From JBCBDX01 sp038529265 (GTDB taxonomy: Bacteria; Pseudomonadota; Alphaproteobacteria; Rhizobiales; Rhizobiaceae), in the NCBI GenBank assembly GCA_038529265.1, contig JBCBDX010000016.1, positions 1 to 33,356 of the forward strand: 33,356 nt of DNA, written 5' to 3'. A program made the translations under genes and the position numbers. The notes beneath the pieces are model-generated. The model ran no database searches. It was not told the origin of the DNA and was given only the letters and a program-made list of their open reading frames with translations. Positions 15,302 to 23,686 of this stretch are shown in pieces; within the stretch, counting starts at the first letter, position 1, and every line of letters begins with the position of its first letter.

Positions 15302-16624
15302 ATGAACAACCAAGCCGGCATAAATCTCAGCGCGATGGCGGCATCAACCGCCATCCGCAACAGAGATATCTCAGCGGTGGAGCTCGCGCATGAGTTTCTA
15401 GACGCAATTGCCTCCGAAAACCCCCGCATCTGCGCCGTTAGGACAACACTAACAAGTGAAGCGCTCAAGCAGGCGGAAAGCGTCGATCAAAGGTTGGCAG
15501 ATGGCGCCAAACTTGGACCACTCGCTGGCATTCCAATTGTCGTGAAAGAAAATTGTGATGTTGCAGGTGTTGCCTGCTCCGCAGGTCTTTCATTCAGGCA
15601 AAGCCACATACCTTCTGAAGACAGCGCTGTTACCTCTTTGCTGCGCAAGGCGGATGCAACGATCATTGGAATTTCTGTTTCCGATCCTGGCGCATTTACA
15701 ACCAGAACCCGTGAAGTCACACACCCTATCGATGAGAGGCTTACTGCGGGGGGTTCTAGTGGAGGCTCCGGAGCGGGATTGTTGAGCGGCATGTGCCTGG
15801 GCGCTATCGGAACGGACACTGGCGGATCAATTAGAATTCCAGCTGCATGCTGTGGGACTGTCGGTCTAAAGCCCACCTTCGGCTCAGTGCCAATGGACGG
15901 CATATTCCCACTGGTTCCGTCCTTGGATCATGTCGGACCAATGGCACGAAATGTCCCCGACACCGAATTGATGTGGAACGCGCTACAGGATGGGAAACTT
16001 CACAACGTAACAAAGCTACCAAAACGAGTTGGTTTTGATGCCAGTTGGATATCTGAAGCGGACGAAGATGTGGCCGAAGCCGTTAGTCTGGCCCTCGAGT
16101 TGTTCGAGCAAGGTGGCATTGAACTCGTCGAGATTGGTCTTCCTGATCTAGATGAAATCGCTTCTGTGCACAGCACGATCTTTGTCGTGGAAGCGCTCAA
16201 GTACCATGTGAGCAATCACAACAAATTCCGTGACCAATATCCGGATATTGCTCGCGATTGGTTCGACTACGCGGAAGGCATCACGCAGACCGAATATGAA
16301 AATGCGGTCGCGAAACGCCGTTCTTTCACAAAATCGCTCAATGAGCATTTCGGGCACCTAGACATTATAGCCTCGCCAACACTGACCAAACGAGAAGTAG
16401 ACAAGCACGCTTCCACGCTGAATGTGGCCGGACAAGAGCTGGACTTCACAATGGCAATGGTGCGCATGACTTCATTGTTTGATCACACGGGCCATCCAGC
16501 GCTCGCCATGCCTATTGGCACGGGTAAAACCACCATTCCTGCAAGCCTGCAGCTGGTCGGCCCCAAAAACGGCGAAGCTGCTTTGTTCGGGTTCGGCAAA
16601 TGGGTGGAAAAATCAGTGGAGTAA
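15302..16624 (+). CDS. Amidase-signature-family amidase
   Basis: This 440-residue enzyme hydrolyses an amide to acid and ammonia. The Ser-cisSer-Lys triad is complete: Lys82 in VVKENC, cis-Ser152 in GGSSGG and nucleophile Ser176 in TDTGGSIR, with the correct 24-residue spacing between the two serines. It sits 30 bp after the binding protein, the last gene before a strong terminator, so it probably handles what the importer brings in. The specific amide is unknown. It could release an omega-amino acid for the aminotransferase at 17415, or take the amide group off a urea-like compound. No signal peptide is present, so the reaction is cytoplasmic. Confidence 0.9.
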   Translation: MNNQAGINLSAMAASTAIRNRDISAVELAHEFLDAIASENPRICAVRTTLTSEALKQAESVDQRLADGAKLGPLAGIPIVVKENCDVAGVACSAGLSFRQSHIPSEDSAVTSLLRKADATIIGISVSDPGAFTTRTREVTHPIDERLTAGGSSGGSGAGLLSGMCLGAIGTDTGGSIRIPAACCGTVGLKPTFGSVPMDGIFPLVPSLDHVGPMARNVPDTELMWNALQDGKLHNVTKLPKRVGFDASWISEADEDVAEAVSLALELFEQGGIELVEIGLPDLDEIASVHSTIFVVEALKYHVSNHNKFRDQYPDIARDWFDYAEGITQTEYENAVAKRRSFTKSLNEHFGHLDIIASPTLTKREVDKHASTLNVAGQELDFTMAMVRMTSLFDHTGHPALAMPIGTGKTTIPASLQLVGPKNGEAALFGFGKWVEKSVE

Positions 16625-16674
16625 GAACAACCTGCCGCGAATTTCCTCCCTCTCAAGCATTCGGGGCAGAACAC

Positions 16675-16720
16675 CGGCCGGTATGAACTTTCGAGTTTGT
16701 ACCGGCCGAACTTTTTGATC
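16675..16720. terminator. Intrinsic terminator after the amidase (probably bidirectional)
   Basis: The outer stem CGGCCGGTA/TACCGGCCG (16675-16683 with 16700-16708) encloses an inner AACT-TTCG-AGTT stem, followed by a CTTTTTG run. It lies between the convergent amidase and XRE-cupin genes and touches the latter's stop. Confidence 0.85.
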
Positions 16721-17294
16721 AGAAAGTTGGTGGAGAACACGCGCTTATTAGCACGCACTTTTCTGGACCAACCTGTTTGAAGCGATGCGGCTGGCGGCTG
16801 TCAAAATAGTAAGCATCTCCAGCACCAAGAATTTTGCGCTGATCACCAACAGTAACTTCAACGCGGCCAGATATGATGATGCCACATTCATCCGATTCAT
16901 GATGGTACATGATGCGCCCAGTATCGGCGCCAACTTCATAAGTCTCTTTCAACATCATGATAGCGCGGCTCAGCAAGTTGGATCCAACTTGTTGTAGTGA
17001 AACACCGCCCTTGCCAATTTCAGTGAGCGCGCCGCGTTCATAGAATATCGTCTTCTCAACATCCGGTTCCAGCGCGAAGAACTCCGATAGGCTGATGGGC
17101 ACCCCATCGAGAATTTTTCGTAGCGCCCCAACCGAGGGGTTCATTTTGCCAGACTCAATCAAAGAAATCGTTGAGTTGGGAACCCCAACTTTTTTGGCCA
17201 ACGCTCGCTGTGATAGCCCGACACGCGCGCGAACACTCCGCAAACGCATCCCCAATTCCAGGTCAATCTTTTCAACAGGCGCTTTGATGTTCAT
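16719..17294 (-). CDS. XRE-family regulator with C-terminal cupin domain (PuuR-like)
   Basis: The protein is 191 residues from the ATG at 17294; an in-frame TTG at 17306 would add 4. The N-terminal helix-turn-helix contains LSQRALAKKVGVPNSTISLIE. The C-terminal cupin (about 110-185) has the HHESDECG and HRFKQVG beta-barrel segments. This domain pair is typical of regulators of amine and GABA catabolism such as PuuR, which respond to the amine or GABA. It is divergent from the aminotransferase gene. A perfect 16-bp palindrome overlaps its own start and a close half-site copy lies between the genes, which points to autoregulation and control of the aminotransferase. Confidence 0.9.
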   Translation of the reverse strand: MNIKAPVEKIDLELGMRLRSVRARVGLSQRALAKKVGVPNSTISLIESGKMNPSVGALRKILDGVPISLSEFFALEPDVEKTIFYERGALTEIGKGGVSLQQVGSNLLSRAIMMLKETYEVGADTGRIMYHHESDECGIIISGRVEVTVGDQRKILGAGDAYYFDSRQPHRFKQVGPEKCVLISACSPPTF

Positions 17295-17304
17295 TATAAT
17301 GAAC
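17289..17304. promoter_or_regulatory. Palindromic operator 1, overlapping the XRE-cupin start
   Basis: The sequence is a perfect 16-bp palindrome, GTTCA-TTATAA-TGAAC, covering the ATG at 17294. Its position suits autorepression by the XRE-cupin protein. Confidence 0.7.
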
Positions 17305-17358
17305 AATAGGACTACAAGGTATAAAAATCAATGTGTTACGCAATCTAAGAAACAGACT

Positions 17359-17374
17359 GTTCAAAGAAATGAAA
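17359..17374. promoter_or_regulatory. Operator 2 (imperfect copy), before the aminotransferase
   Basis: GTTCA-AAGAAA-TGAAA has the same 6-bp spacing as operator 1 and matches 9 of its 10 half-site bases. It lies 40 bp upstream of the aminotransferase start, in the 108-120 bp divergent promoter region. Confidence 0.6.
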
Positions 17375-17414
17375 ACGATACTTACTGGCTGAAACAGCAG
17401 TATGAGGTTTCCCA

Positions 17415-18704
17415 ATGGCAAATGCAGACCTATCAAATCGCAGATCGGAAGCAATCGCTCGTGGCGTCGGCGTCATGACGCAGGTTTATGTCGAACGGGC
17501 TCAAAACTCAGAACTCTGGGACGTCGAAGGTAATCGCTACATTGACTTTGCGGCCGGCATTGCAGTGGTAAATACCGGCCATCGGCACCCAAAAGTCATA
17601 GACGCAGCCAAGGCACAGATCGACTGCTTTACCCATACCTGCCATCAAGTCGTTCCATATGAGAACTACGTCAGTCTGGCCGAGAGGCTTAATGCTGCCG
17701 TACCTGGAGACTTTGACAAGAAAACTGTCTTTGTCACAACCGGAGCTGAAGCAGCGGAGAACGCTGTAAAGATAGCACGAGCGGCTACCGGCCGGTCAGC
17801 TGTTATTGCATTTTCAGGCGGCTTTCATGGCCGCACATTCATGGGAATGGCGCTAACGGGCAAGGTGATACCGTACAAAAAGGGCTTTGGCGCCATGCCG
17901 GGAGATATTTTCCACGCACCTTTTCCTGTTGAGTTGCATGGCGTTACTGTAGATGACTCACTGGCTGCGCTTGAAAAACTATTCAAAGCTGACGTCGATC
18001 CCGAGCGTGTAGCCGCAATAGCGCTCGAACCGGTTCAGGGCGAGGGTGGCTTTTACCCGGCGCCACCGGAGCTCATGCGTCACCTACGCCGAATTTGTGA
18101 TGAGCATGGTATCTTGCTGATCGCCGATGAGGTTCAAACCGGTTTTGCCAGAACCGGACGGCTCTTTGCCATGGAACATTATGATGTTGCTCCGGATCTG
18201 ACGTGCATGGCCAAAGGCCTAGGTGGTGGCTTTCCAATAGCAGCCGTCACGGGCAGGGCAGAAGTAATGGACGCGGCAAACCCAGGCGGTCTCGGAGGCA
18301 CCTATGGAGGCAGCCCGATCGGTGTTGCTGCCGCTCATGCGGTATTGGATGTCATTGAGGAAGAGCAGCTTTGTGAGCGAGCAACAGAGCTTGGATCGCG
18401 ACTGCGGCAAAGGTTGGAGAGTTTACGCCCGGCAGTGCCAGAAATAGCAGATATTCGCGGACCTGGCTTTATGACCGCGGTCGAATTCAACTTTGCCGGC
18501 GATACGAAGCCGAACCCGGAGTTTGCAAGCTTGGTCAAAGCCAAAGCGCTTGAGAATAATCTCATTCTTCTGACCTGTGGTGTTTATGGAAATGTCATTC
18601 GGTTCCTTGCGCCGATCACGATCGAAAACAACGTCTTTTCCGAAGCGCTTGATATTCTCGAAGATGCTATTTTTTCAGCCCGAGAAGAGTTGGAAAGCAA
18701 GTGA
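17415..18704 (+). CDS. gabT: Class III PLP aminotransferase, 4-aminobutyrate aminotransferase type
   Basis: This 429-residue enzyme moves the terminal amino group of an omega-amino acid to 2-oxoglutarate, giving a semialdehyde. Family features are the TTGAEAAENAVKIAR phosphate-binding region, GFHGRT, the pyridine-binding Asp238 in ADEVQTG and the PLP Lys267 in CMAKGLGGG, all intact. A GAGG ribosome site lies upstream of the ATG. It is followed after 1 bp by the aldehyde dehydrogenase gene, so the pair acts as a transaminase-dehydrogenase unit. GABA is the best guess from similarity to GabT; 5-aminovalerate or another omega-amino acid cannot be excluded. The divergent XRE-cupin regulator probably controls the pair. 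Confidence 0.92.
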   Translation: MANADLSNRRSEAIARGVGVMTQVYVERAQNSELWDVEGNRYIDFAAGIAVVNTGHRHPKVIDAAKAQIDCFTHTCHQVVPYENYVSLAERLNAAVPGDFDKKTVFVTTGAEAAENAVKIARAATGRSAVIAFSGGFHGRTFMGMALTGKVIPYKKGFGAMPGDIFHAPFPVELHGVTVDDSLAALEKLFKADVDPERVAAIALEPVQGEGGFYPAPPELMRHLRRICDEHGILLIADEVQTGFARTGRLFAMEHYDVAPDLTCMAKGLGGGFPIAAVTGRAEVMDAANPGGLGGTYGGSPIGVAAAHAVLDVIEEEQLCERATELGSRLRQRLESLRPAVPEIADIRGPGFMTAVEFNFAGDTKPNPEFASLVKAKALENNLILLTCGVYGNVIRFLAPITIENNVFSEALDILEDAIFSAREELESK

Positions 18705-18705
18705 C

Positions 18706-20181
18706 ATGACCAACAACCTCAAGTCAAAGCTCACCAACAACGGGCTGCTCATTAACGCCGGTCTGGTAGGCTCAGATTGGTTGGAAACCGCTAGCTCAGG
18801 AAGTGCTTTCGATGTAATAGATCCGGCAACCGGCGAAACAATCGCAACGCTGCCAGATTTAGGTGTACCTGAGGCCAGAACGGCAATTGACGCTGCTTTT
18901 ATCGCACAAGCCGAATGGGCTGCACGTACCGGCAAGGAACGGTCCGCCATTCTACGAAAATGGTACGATTTGATGGTCGCTCATTGCGATGACCTAGCAG
19001 CCATTCTGACCGCTGAGATGGGCAAACCACTCGCAGAAGCCAAAGGCGAGATCATGTATGGTGCAAGCTATATTGAATGGTTTGCAGAAGAAGCAAAGCG
19101 CATCTACGGCGATGTTATTCCCGGACACCAGCACGACAAGCGGATCATTGTGCTCAAGCAACCGGTTGGTGTCGTTGCATCCATCACACCTTGGAACTTT
19201 CCCAATGCAATGATCGCACGCAAAGTCGCGCCCGCACTTGCCGTAGGTTGCGCATTTGTTGCCAAACCCGCCGCCGAAACACCTTTGTCAGCCTTGGCCA
19301 TGGCCAAATTGGCATTAAAAGCTGGTCTCCCTGCAGGGTTGTTCAGTGTGCTGCCATCAACACAAAGCGCCACGCTGGGAGAGGAATTCTGCAAAAACTC
19401 CAAAGTGCGAAAATTGACTTTTACCGGATCGACGCAGGTCGGTCGCGTACTGATGCGGCAATCGTCCGATCAAGTCATGAAAACATCCATGGAGCTTGGG
19501 GGCAACGCTCCATTCATTGTGTTCGATGACGCGGATATTGATGCGGCAGTCGAAGGAGCCATGATTTCAAAATACCGGAACAACGGGCAGACTTGCGTGT
19601 GCGCCAACCGCATATACGTGCAGTCGGGTGTATACGGTGCGTTTGCTGAGAAATTGGTTGCGGCTGTTAAAGCCGTGAAAGTCGGAAATGGTTTTGAAGT
19701 AGGCGTGGCCGCCGGGCCACTCATTAGCGAAAAGGCTGTAAAGAAAGTCGAAGAGCACATCGGTGACGCAACAGCCAAAGGTGCAAAAATCGCAACCGGG
19801 GGAAAACGGCACCAACTTGGTCGAACCTTTTTTGAACCAACGGTCCTTACTGGCGTTACCCGCGACATGCTCATCGCGACAGACGAAACTTTTGGGCCGG
19901 TGGCGCCTCTATTCAAGTTTGAAACTGTCGACGATGTAATCCAACAAGCCAATGATACTATTTTCGGCTTGGCTTCCTATTTCTACGCCAATGACCTGTC
20001 GCGCGTTTGGCGCGTTGCCGAGGCGCTAGAATATGGAATGGTTGGCATCAATACAGGTTTGATTTCAACAGAAGTTGCACCATTTGGCGGCGTCAAACAG
20101 TCTGGCCAAGGCCGCGAAGGTTCAAAGTACGGCTGCGACGACTATCTTGAAATAAAATATCTTTGCATGGGTGGTGTTTGA
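18706..20181 (+). CDS. gabD: NAD(P)-dependent succinate-semialdehyde dehydrogenase-type aldehyde dehydrogenase
   Basis: The protein is 491 residues from the ATG at 18706, 1 bp after the aminotransferase stop; an upstream extension of the frame lies inside gabT and is not used. It oxidises the semialdehyde made by the previous enzyme to the acid, feeding the TCA cycle. Visible motifs are TPWNFPNAM near the cofactor site, FTGSTQVG, the general base Glu263 in MELGGNAPF and the catalytic Cys297 in GQTCVCAN. The CVC form is characteristic of GabD-type enzymes. It is complete and of usual length. It ends 75 bp before the convergent transaldolase gene. Confidence 0.93.
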   Translation: MTNNLKSKLTNNGLLINAGLVGSDWLETASSGSAFDVIDPATGETIATLPDLGVPEARTAIDAAFIAQAEWAARTGKERSAILRKWYDLMVAHCDDLAAILTAEMGKPLAEAKGEIMYGASYIEWFAEEAKRIYGDVIPGHQHDKRIIVLKQPVGVVASITPWNFPNAMIARKVAPALAVGCAFVAKPAAETPLSALAMAKLALKAGLPAGLFSVLPSTQSATLGEEFCKNSKVRKLTFTGSTQVGRVLMRQSSDQVMKTSMELGGNAPFIVFDDADIDAAVEGAMISKYRNNGQTCVCANRIYVQSGVYGAFAEKLVAAVKAVKVGNGFEVGVAAGPLISEKAVKKVEEHIGDATAKGAKIATGGKRHQLGRTFFEPTVLTGVTRDMLIATDETFGPVAPLFKFETVDDVIQQANDTIFGLASYFYANDLSRVWRVAEALEYGMVGINTGLISTEVAPFGGVKQSGQGREGSKYGCDDYLEIKYLCMGGV

Positions 20182-20256
20182 CGATCCAAACAATCAGCGA
20201 ATCTATCTATCAATAAACGTGCGACATGCCACCAATTGCGATAACAGCCGAGCACT

Positions 20257-20913
20257 TTAACCGATTGTCTGACCAGTCTTTTCCCAATCAGCCATGAACT
20301 GTGCCAAACCCTTGTCCGTAAGGGGGTGTTTAACCAGCTGCTTAATGACAGCCGGCGGAGCAGTTGCCACATCGGCTCCAATAATTGCCACTTGCTTCAC
20401 ATGATTTGCTGAACGGATAGAGGCTGCTAAAATTTGTGTCTCGAGCTCAGGGTAATTGTCGTAGATCGTTCTGATTTCTTCAATAAGATCACATCCATCG
20501 ATATTGATGTCGTCCAGTCGACCAATAAATGGTGAGATGTAAGTTGCACCCGCCTTCGCAGCCAACAGTGCTTGGTTTGCTGAAAAACAAAGTGTCACGT
20601 TAGTCTTGTGGCCCTGAGAGGTCAGCATTTTGCAAGCTTTCAGGCCATCCATCGTGAGTGGAAGCTTGATACAGATATTATTTGCTAACTTGGCTAGAAC
20701 AGCTGCCTCGCGCATCATTCCATCGTAATCCATGGAAACAACCTCCGCCGAAACGGGGCCATCAACCAAATCGCAAATCTCCTTCGTTACTTCGGTGATA
20801 TCACGGCCAGACTTGAGGATCAGTGACGGATTTGTAGTCACCCCATCGATGAGACCCAACGCGTTAAGCTCACGGATCGCATCCACATCTGCGGTGTCGA
20901 CAAAAAATTTCAT
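20257..20913 (-). CDS. tal: Transaldolase (short, fructose-6-phosphate-aldolase/TalC type)
   Basis: The protein is 218 residues from the ATG at 20913, preceded by AAGGG; an upstream in-frame start at 20928 has no such site. It is a TIM-barrel class I aldolase. The TTNPSL motif (26-31) and the Schiff-base Lys83 in ICIKLPLT are visible. Its length fits the short TalC/FSA subfamily. As the last gene of the leftward sugar operon, next to transketolase, it is likely to act in the non-oxidative pentose phosphate pathway and pass pentulose phosphates to glycolysis. Fructose-6-phosphate aldolase activity is an alternative that sequence alone does not settle. Confidence 0.92.
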   Translation of the reverse strand: MKFFVDTADVDAIRELNALGLIDGVTTNPSLILKSGRDITEVTKEICDLVDGPVSAEVVSMDYDGMMREAAVLAKLANNICIKLPLTMDGLKACKMLTSQGHKTNVTLCFSANQALLAAKAGATYISPFIGRLDDINIDGCDLIEEIRTIYDNYPELETQILAASIRSANHVKQVAIIGADVATAPPAVIKQLVKHPLTDKGLAQFMADWEKTGQTIG

Positions 20914-20985
20914 ATTGGTGCCCTTCAAATATAGGAATAGGCAGGCAACAAACCCGCCATTGGGAGAACTAGTCTGCGCGGTTCA

Positions 20986-23001
20986 TCAGGCGGCAGAGGC
21001 AATCTTGCTGTCTTCAATAAGAGCCTTGGCCTTCAAGAGCACATTCTCAACTGTCAGACCAAACTGAGCATATAGGTGTCCCGCACTAGCCGATTCACCG
21101 AAGGTGTTTACACCAATCATATTATCTTCGCTTGCAACATATCTGGTCCATCCGAACGCAGAGGCTGCTTCAATAGCAAGACGCGGAACACTACCAAGAA
21201 CGCGTTCTTTGTAAGCAGTCTCCTGGGCTTCAAAAAGAGACCAACAAGGCATGGAAACCACAGCGGCGTTAATGCCAGAAGCCGCCAGTCTTTCTGCAGC
21301 ATCAATGGCAATGGAAACCTCGGTTCCGGTCGCCAATAACGTCACGTCGCGCGCGCCGTTGGGTTCACGAATTACATAAGCTCCGCGCGCAGTCAGGTTC
21401 TCGTCCACGACAACTCTGCGGACTTGTTCAACCCCTTGTCGAGAGAAAGCAAAGAGGGAGGGGCCTTCAACATTTAATGCAATTTGGTAAGCTTCCATGG
21501 TTTCCACCACGTCAGCGGGACGGAAAACATGCAAACCGGGTATAGCTCGCAAACTAGCCAATTGCTCTATTGGCTGGTGCGTTGGCCCATCTTCGCCGAG
21601 ACCAATCGAGTCGTGCGTCATTACAAACAAAGTCTTGGCCTTCATCAGTGCCGCCAATCGGATCGCATTTCGCATGTAGTCAGAGAAGATCAAAAAAGTG
21701 CCACCGTACGGAATAAAGCCACCATGAAGAGCGATACCGTTCATAGCCGCACCCATGGCAAACTCGCGGACACCGTAGTTTATATATCGCCCTGAAGCGT
21801 CTGGCGTGAAATGATCAGACGTCGCAGCTGTCTTCGTGAGATTTGAGCCCGTAAGATCGGCGGAACCGCCGAGCATCTCTGGAAGCAGGTCGGTTATCAC
21901 CTCTAGCGCCATCTGGCTCGCTTTTCGTGTGGCTACCTTTGGCTTTTCCTCAATCCAATTGGTGACCGCGTTGTTGACGGCGCTATTGAGCTGTTCGGGC
22001 AAATGGCCGTCCATACGGCGATCATACTCAGCTATCAGGTCACAAGGCATCGCTGCCAAACGTTCGCTCCAGGCGGCGCGTTCGACTTCGCCTCGCTTGC
22101 CGAAGGAACGCCATTTAGACAGAAGCTTTTCGGGTATATCAAACCGGGCAGGGGGTAGATTGAGAGCTTTTTTTGCAGCTTTGGCTTCTTCGTCCCCCAG
22201 CTTGGAGCCATGGATTCCGGCGGTTCCAGCCTTGGTCGGTGCTCCATAACCAATGATTGTCTTAAAGATTACAATTGAGGGCTTCGCGGTTTCTGCGCTC
22301 ACTTCGGCTAGAGCGCGATCGATATCTTGGAAATCGTGACCATCAGCCTCGACAACATGCCAACCAAGAGCCTTGAACTTAGCTGCTGTGTCTTCGGTAA
22401 AGGCCAGATCAGTCGATCCATCAATAGAGATTGAATTACTATCGTATAGCAAGTTAAGGCGGCCCAACTGCAGATGACCTGCCATTGAGACCGCCTCTTG
22501 CCCCACACCTTCCATCAGACATCCATCACCGGCAAAAACCCATGTACGGTGGTTACATATATCTGATCCAAACTCTTCACCGAGTCTGTGTTCGGCCATT
22601 GCCAGCCCGACCGCCATACCAAGTCCCTGGCCAAGCGGACCCGTGGTTACTTCCACTCCTGGTGTGTGACCGACTTCAGGGTGGCCAGGCGTGATCGAAC
22701 CCGCTCTACGGAATGACTTGATATCTCCCAGTTCAACGCCAGGCACGCCTGTCAAATAGAGAAGTGAATAAAGAAAAATCGATGCGTGACCATTGGAAAG
22801 CACAACTCGGTCACGATCATGCCAGTGAGGTGCACTTGCATCAAAACGCAAATGCCTAGCATATAGCACAGAAGCAATATCGGCCATGCCCATGGCAGCG
22901 CCCGGATGGCCGTGGCCTGCTTCCTCGACTGCATCAATGGCCAATCCACGAATGACGTTAGCTAGAGACTGGTAGTCTTCATTAGTAAATTCGTTGGTCA
23001 C
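20986..23001 (-). CDS. tkt: Transketolase
   Basis: The protein is 671 residues from a GTG at 23001, which lies 13 bp after the HAD stop and behind a GGA site; a TTG at 23037 inside the HAD gene is the alternative. It is a thiamine-diphosphate enzyme that transfers two-carbon units between sugar phosphates. The N-terminal GHGHPGAAMGMADI, the ThDP/metal motif GDGCLMEG...N-SI, and the catalytic Glu in GVREFAMG are all present, followed by the C-terminal domain. Having its own copy inside a pentitol operon suggests that flux through the pentose phosphate pathway is raised when the substrate is used. The neighbours are HAD phosphatase upstream and transaldolase downstream. Confidence 0.94.
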   Translation of the reverse strand: MTNEFTNEDYQSLANVIRGLAIDAVEEAGHGHPGAAMGMADIASVLYARHLRFDASAPHWHDRDRVVLSNGHASIFLYSLLYLTGVPGVELGDIKSFRRAGSITPGHPEVGHTPGVEVTTGPLGQGLGMAVGLAMAEHRLGEEFGSDICNHRTWVFAGDGCLMEGVGQEAVSMAGHLQLGRLNLLYDSNSISIDGSTDLAFTEDTAAKFKALGWHVVEADGHDFQDIDRALAEVSAETAKPSIVIFKTIIGYGAPTKAGTAGIHGSKLGDEEAKAAKKALNLPPARFDIPEKLLSKWRSFGKRGEVERAAWSERLAAMPCDLIAEYDRRMDGHLPEQLNSAVNNAVTNWIEEKPKVATRKASQMALEVITDLLPEMLGGSADLTGSNLTKTAATSDHFTPDASGRYINYGVREFAMGAAMNGIALHGGFIPYGGTFLIFSDYMRNAIRLAALMKAKTLFVMTHDSIGLGEDGPTHQPIEQLASLRAIPGLHVFRPADVVETMEAYQIALNVEGPSLFAFSRQGVEQVRRVVVDENLTARGAYVIREPNGARDVTLLATGTEVSIAIDAAERLAASGINAAVVSMPCWSLFEAQETAYKERVLGSVPRLAIEAASAFGWTRYVASEDNMIGVNTFGESASAGHLYAQFGLTVENVLLKAKALIEDSKIASAA

Positions 23002-23014
23002 ATCTGGTTCCAAT

Positions 23015-23686
23015 TCAGTGGGCCGATAGGGCGGCAATCGCCCTTGGGAGATCGGTCATATTGTCAATCAGTTGATCCGGCGACAGAGCGCCAAGTTTCG
23101 AGGTAAGGCCAGCTGCTTCTGCATGGCTTCCGCCAGTAAAGGCAATCGTCTTCATTTCAGCAGCTTTTGCGGCACGTAATCCAGCCGGGCTATCCTCAAC
23201 GACGATCGATTGGCGTGGTTTAAAGCCCATTTGATCGGCTGCATGGAGAAATACGTCAGGATGTGGTTTGCCTCGTGCAACCATATCTGTGCTGAACAGG
23301 TTCTTGGAAAAAAAATCGTATAATCCTGTAAATTCAACAGACTTTTTGATCCGCTCCAAGTTGCTGGACGATGCCACGCACTTCGGCGCATCCACCAAGG
23401 ATAGGGCATCAGCAACGCCCTCAACTGGCTTAAGCTCATGGCGGAACCTGGCCAGTATTTGCTGCTGAAACTCATCCAATTCCACGTCTGGTACATTGGT
23501 TTGGTAGGTTTCATTTACTTCGGCTGACGCGACGCTTACCGGCTTTCCCAGAAAGCAGTCGCATGCTTGAAACAGATCAAGTTCGAGGCCGTATTTTGCG
23601 CAATGCTCAATCAGCAAACCAAGCGATATAGGTTCACTATCAACGAGAACGCCATCACAATCAAAAATGATAAGTGCATCGGGCAT
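23015..23686 (-). CDS. HAD-superfamily sugar-phosphate phosphatase (CbbY/phosphoglycolate phosphatase-like)
   Basis: The protein has 223 residues. Motif I is FDCDGVLVDSEP with the catalytic Asp pair, motif II is the SS in CVASSSN, and motif III/IV lies in KPHPDVFLHAAD...VVEDSPAG. A helical cap domain of the C1 type follows motif I. The start ATG overlaps the kinase stop (TGATG), so they are translationally coupled. It probably removes phosphate from a sugar phosphate or a toxic by-product of the pathway, or acts as a CbbY-like xylulose-bisphosphate phosphatase. The exact substrate is not readable. Clustering with kinase and transketolase points to a pentulose phosphate. Confidence 0.9.
   Translation of the reverse strand: MPDALIIFDCDGVLVDSEPISLGLLIEHCAKYGLELDLFQACDCFLGKPVSVASAEVNETYQTNVPDVELDEFQQQILARFRHELKPVEGVADALSLVDAPKCVASSSNLERIKKSVEFTGLYDFFSKNLFSTDMVARGKPHPDVFLHAADQMGFKPRQSIVVEDSPAGLRAAKAAEMKTIAFTGGSHAEAAGLTSKLGALSPDQLIDNMTDLPRAIAALSAH

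Noticed and set aside
18577..18705. Longer start for the aldehyde dehydrogenase
   Set aside because: It lies wholly inside the aminotransferase gene; the ATG at 18706 follows that stop by 1 bp.
20182..20256. Terminator between the convergent gabD and transaldolase genes
   Set aside because: No stem with a T-run could be found in these 75 bp.
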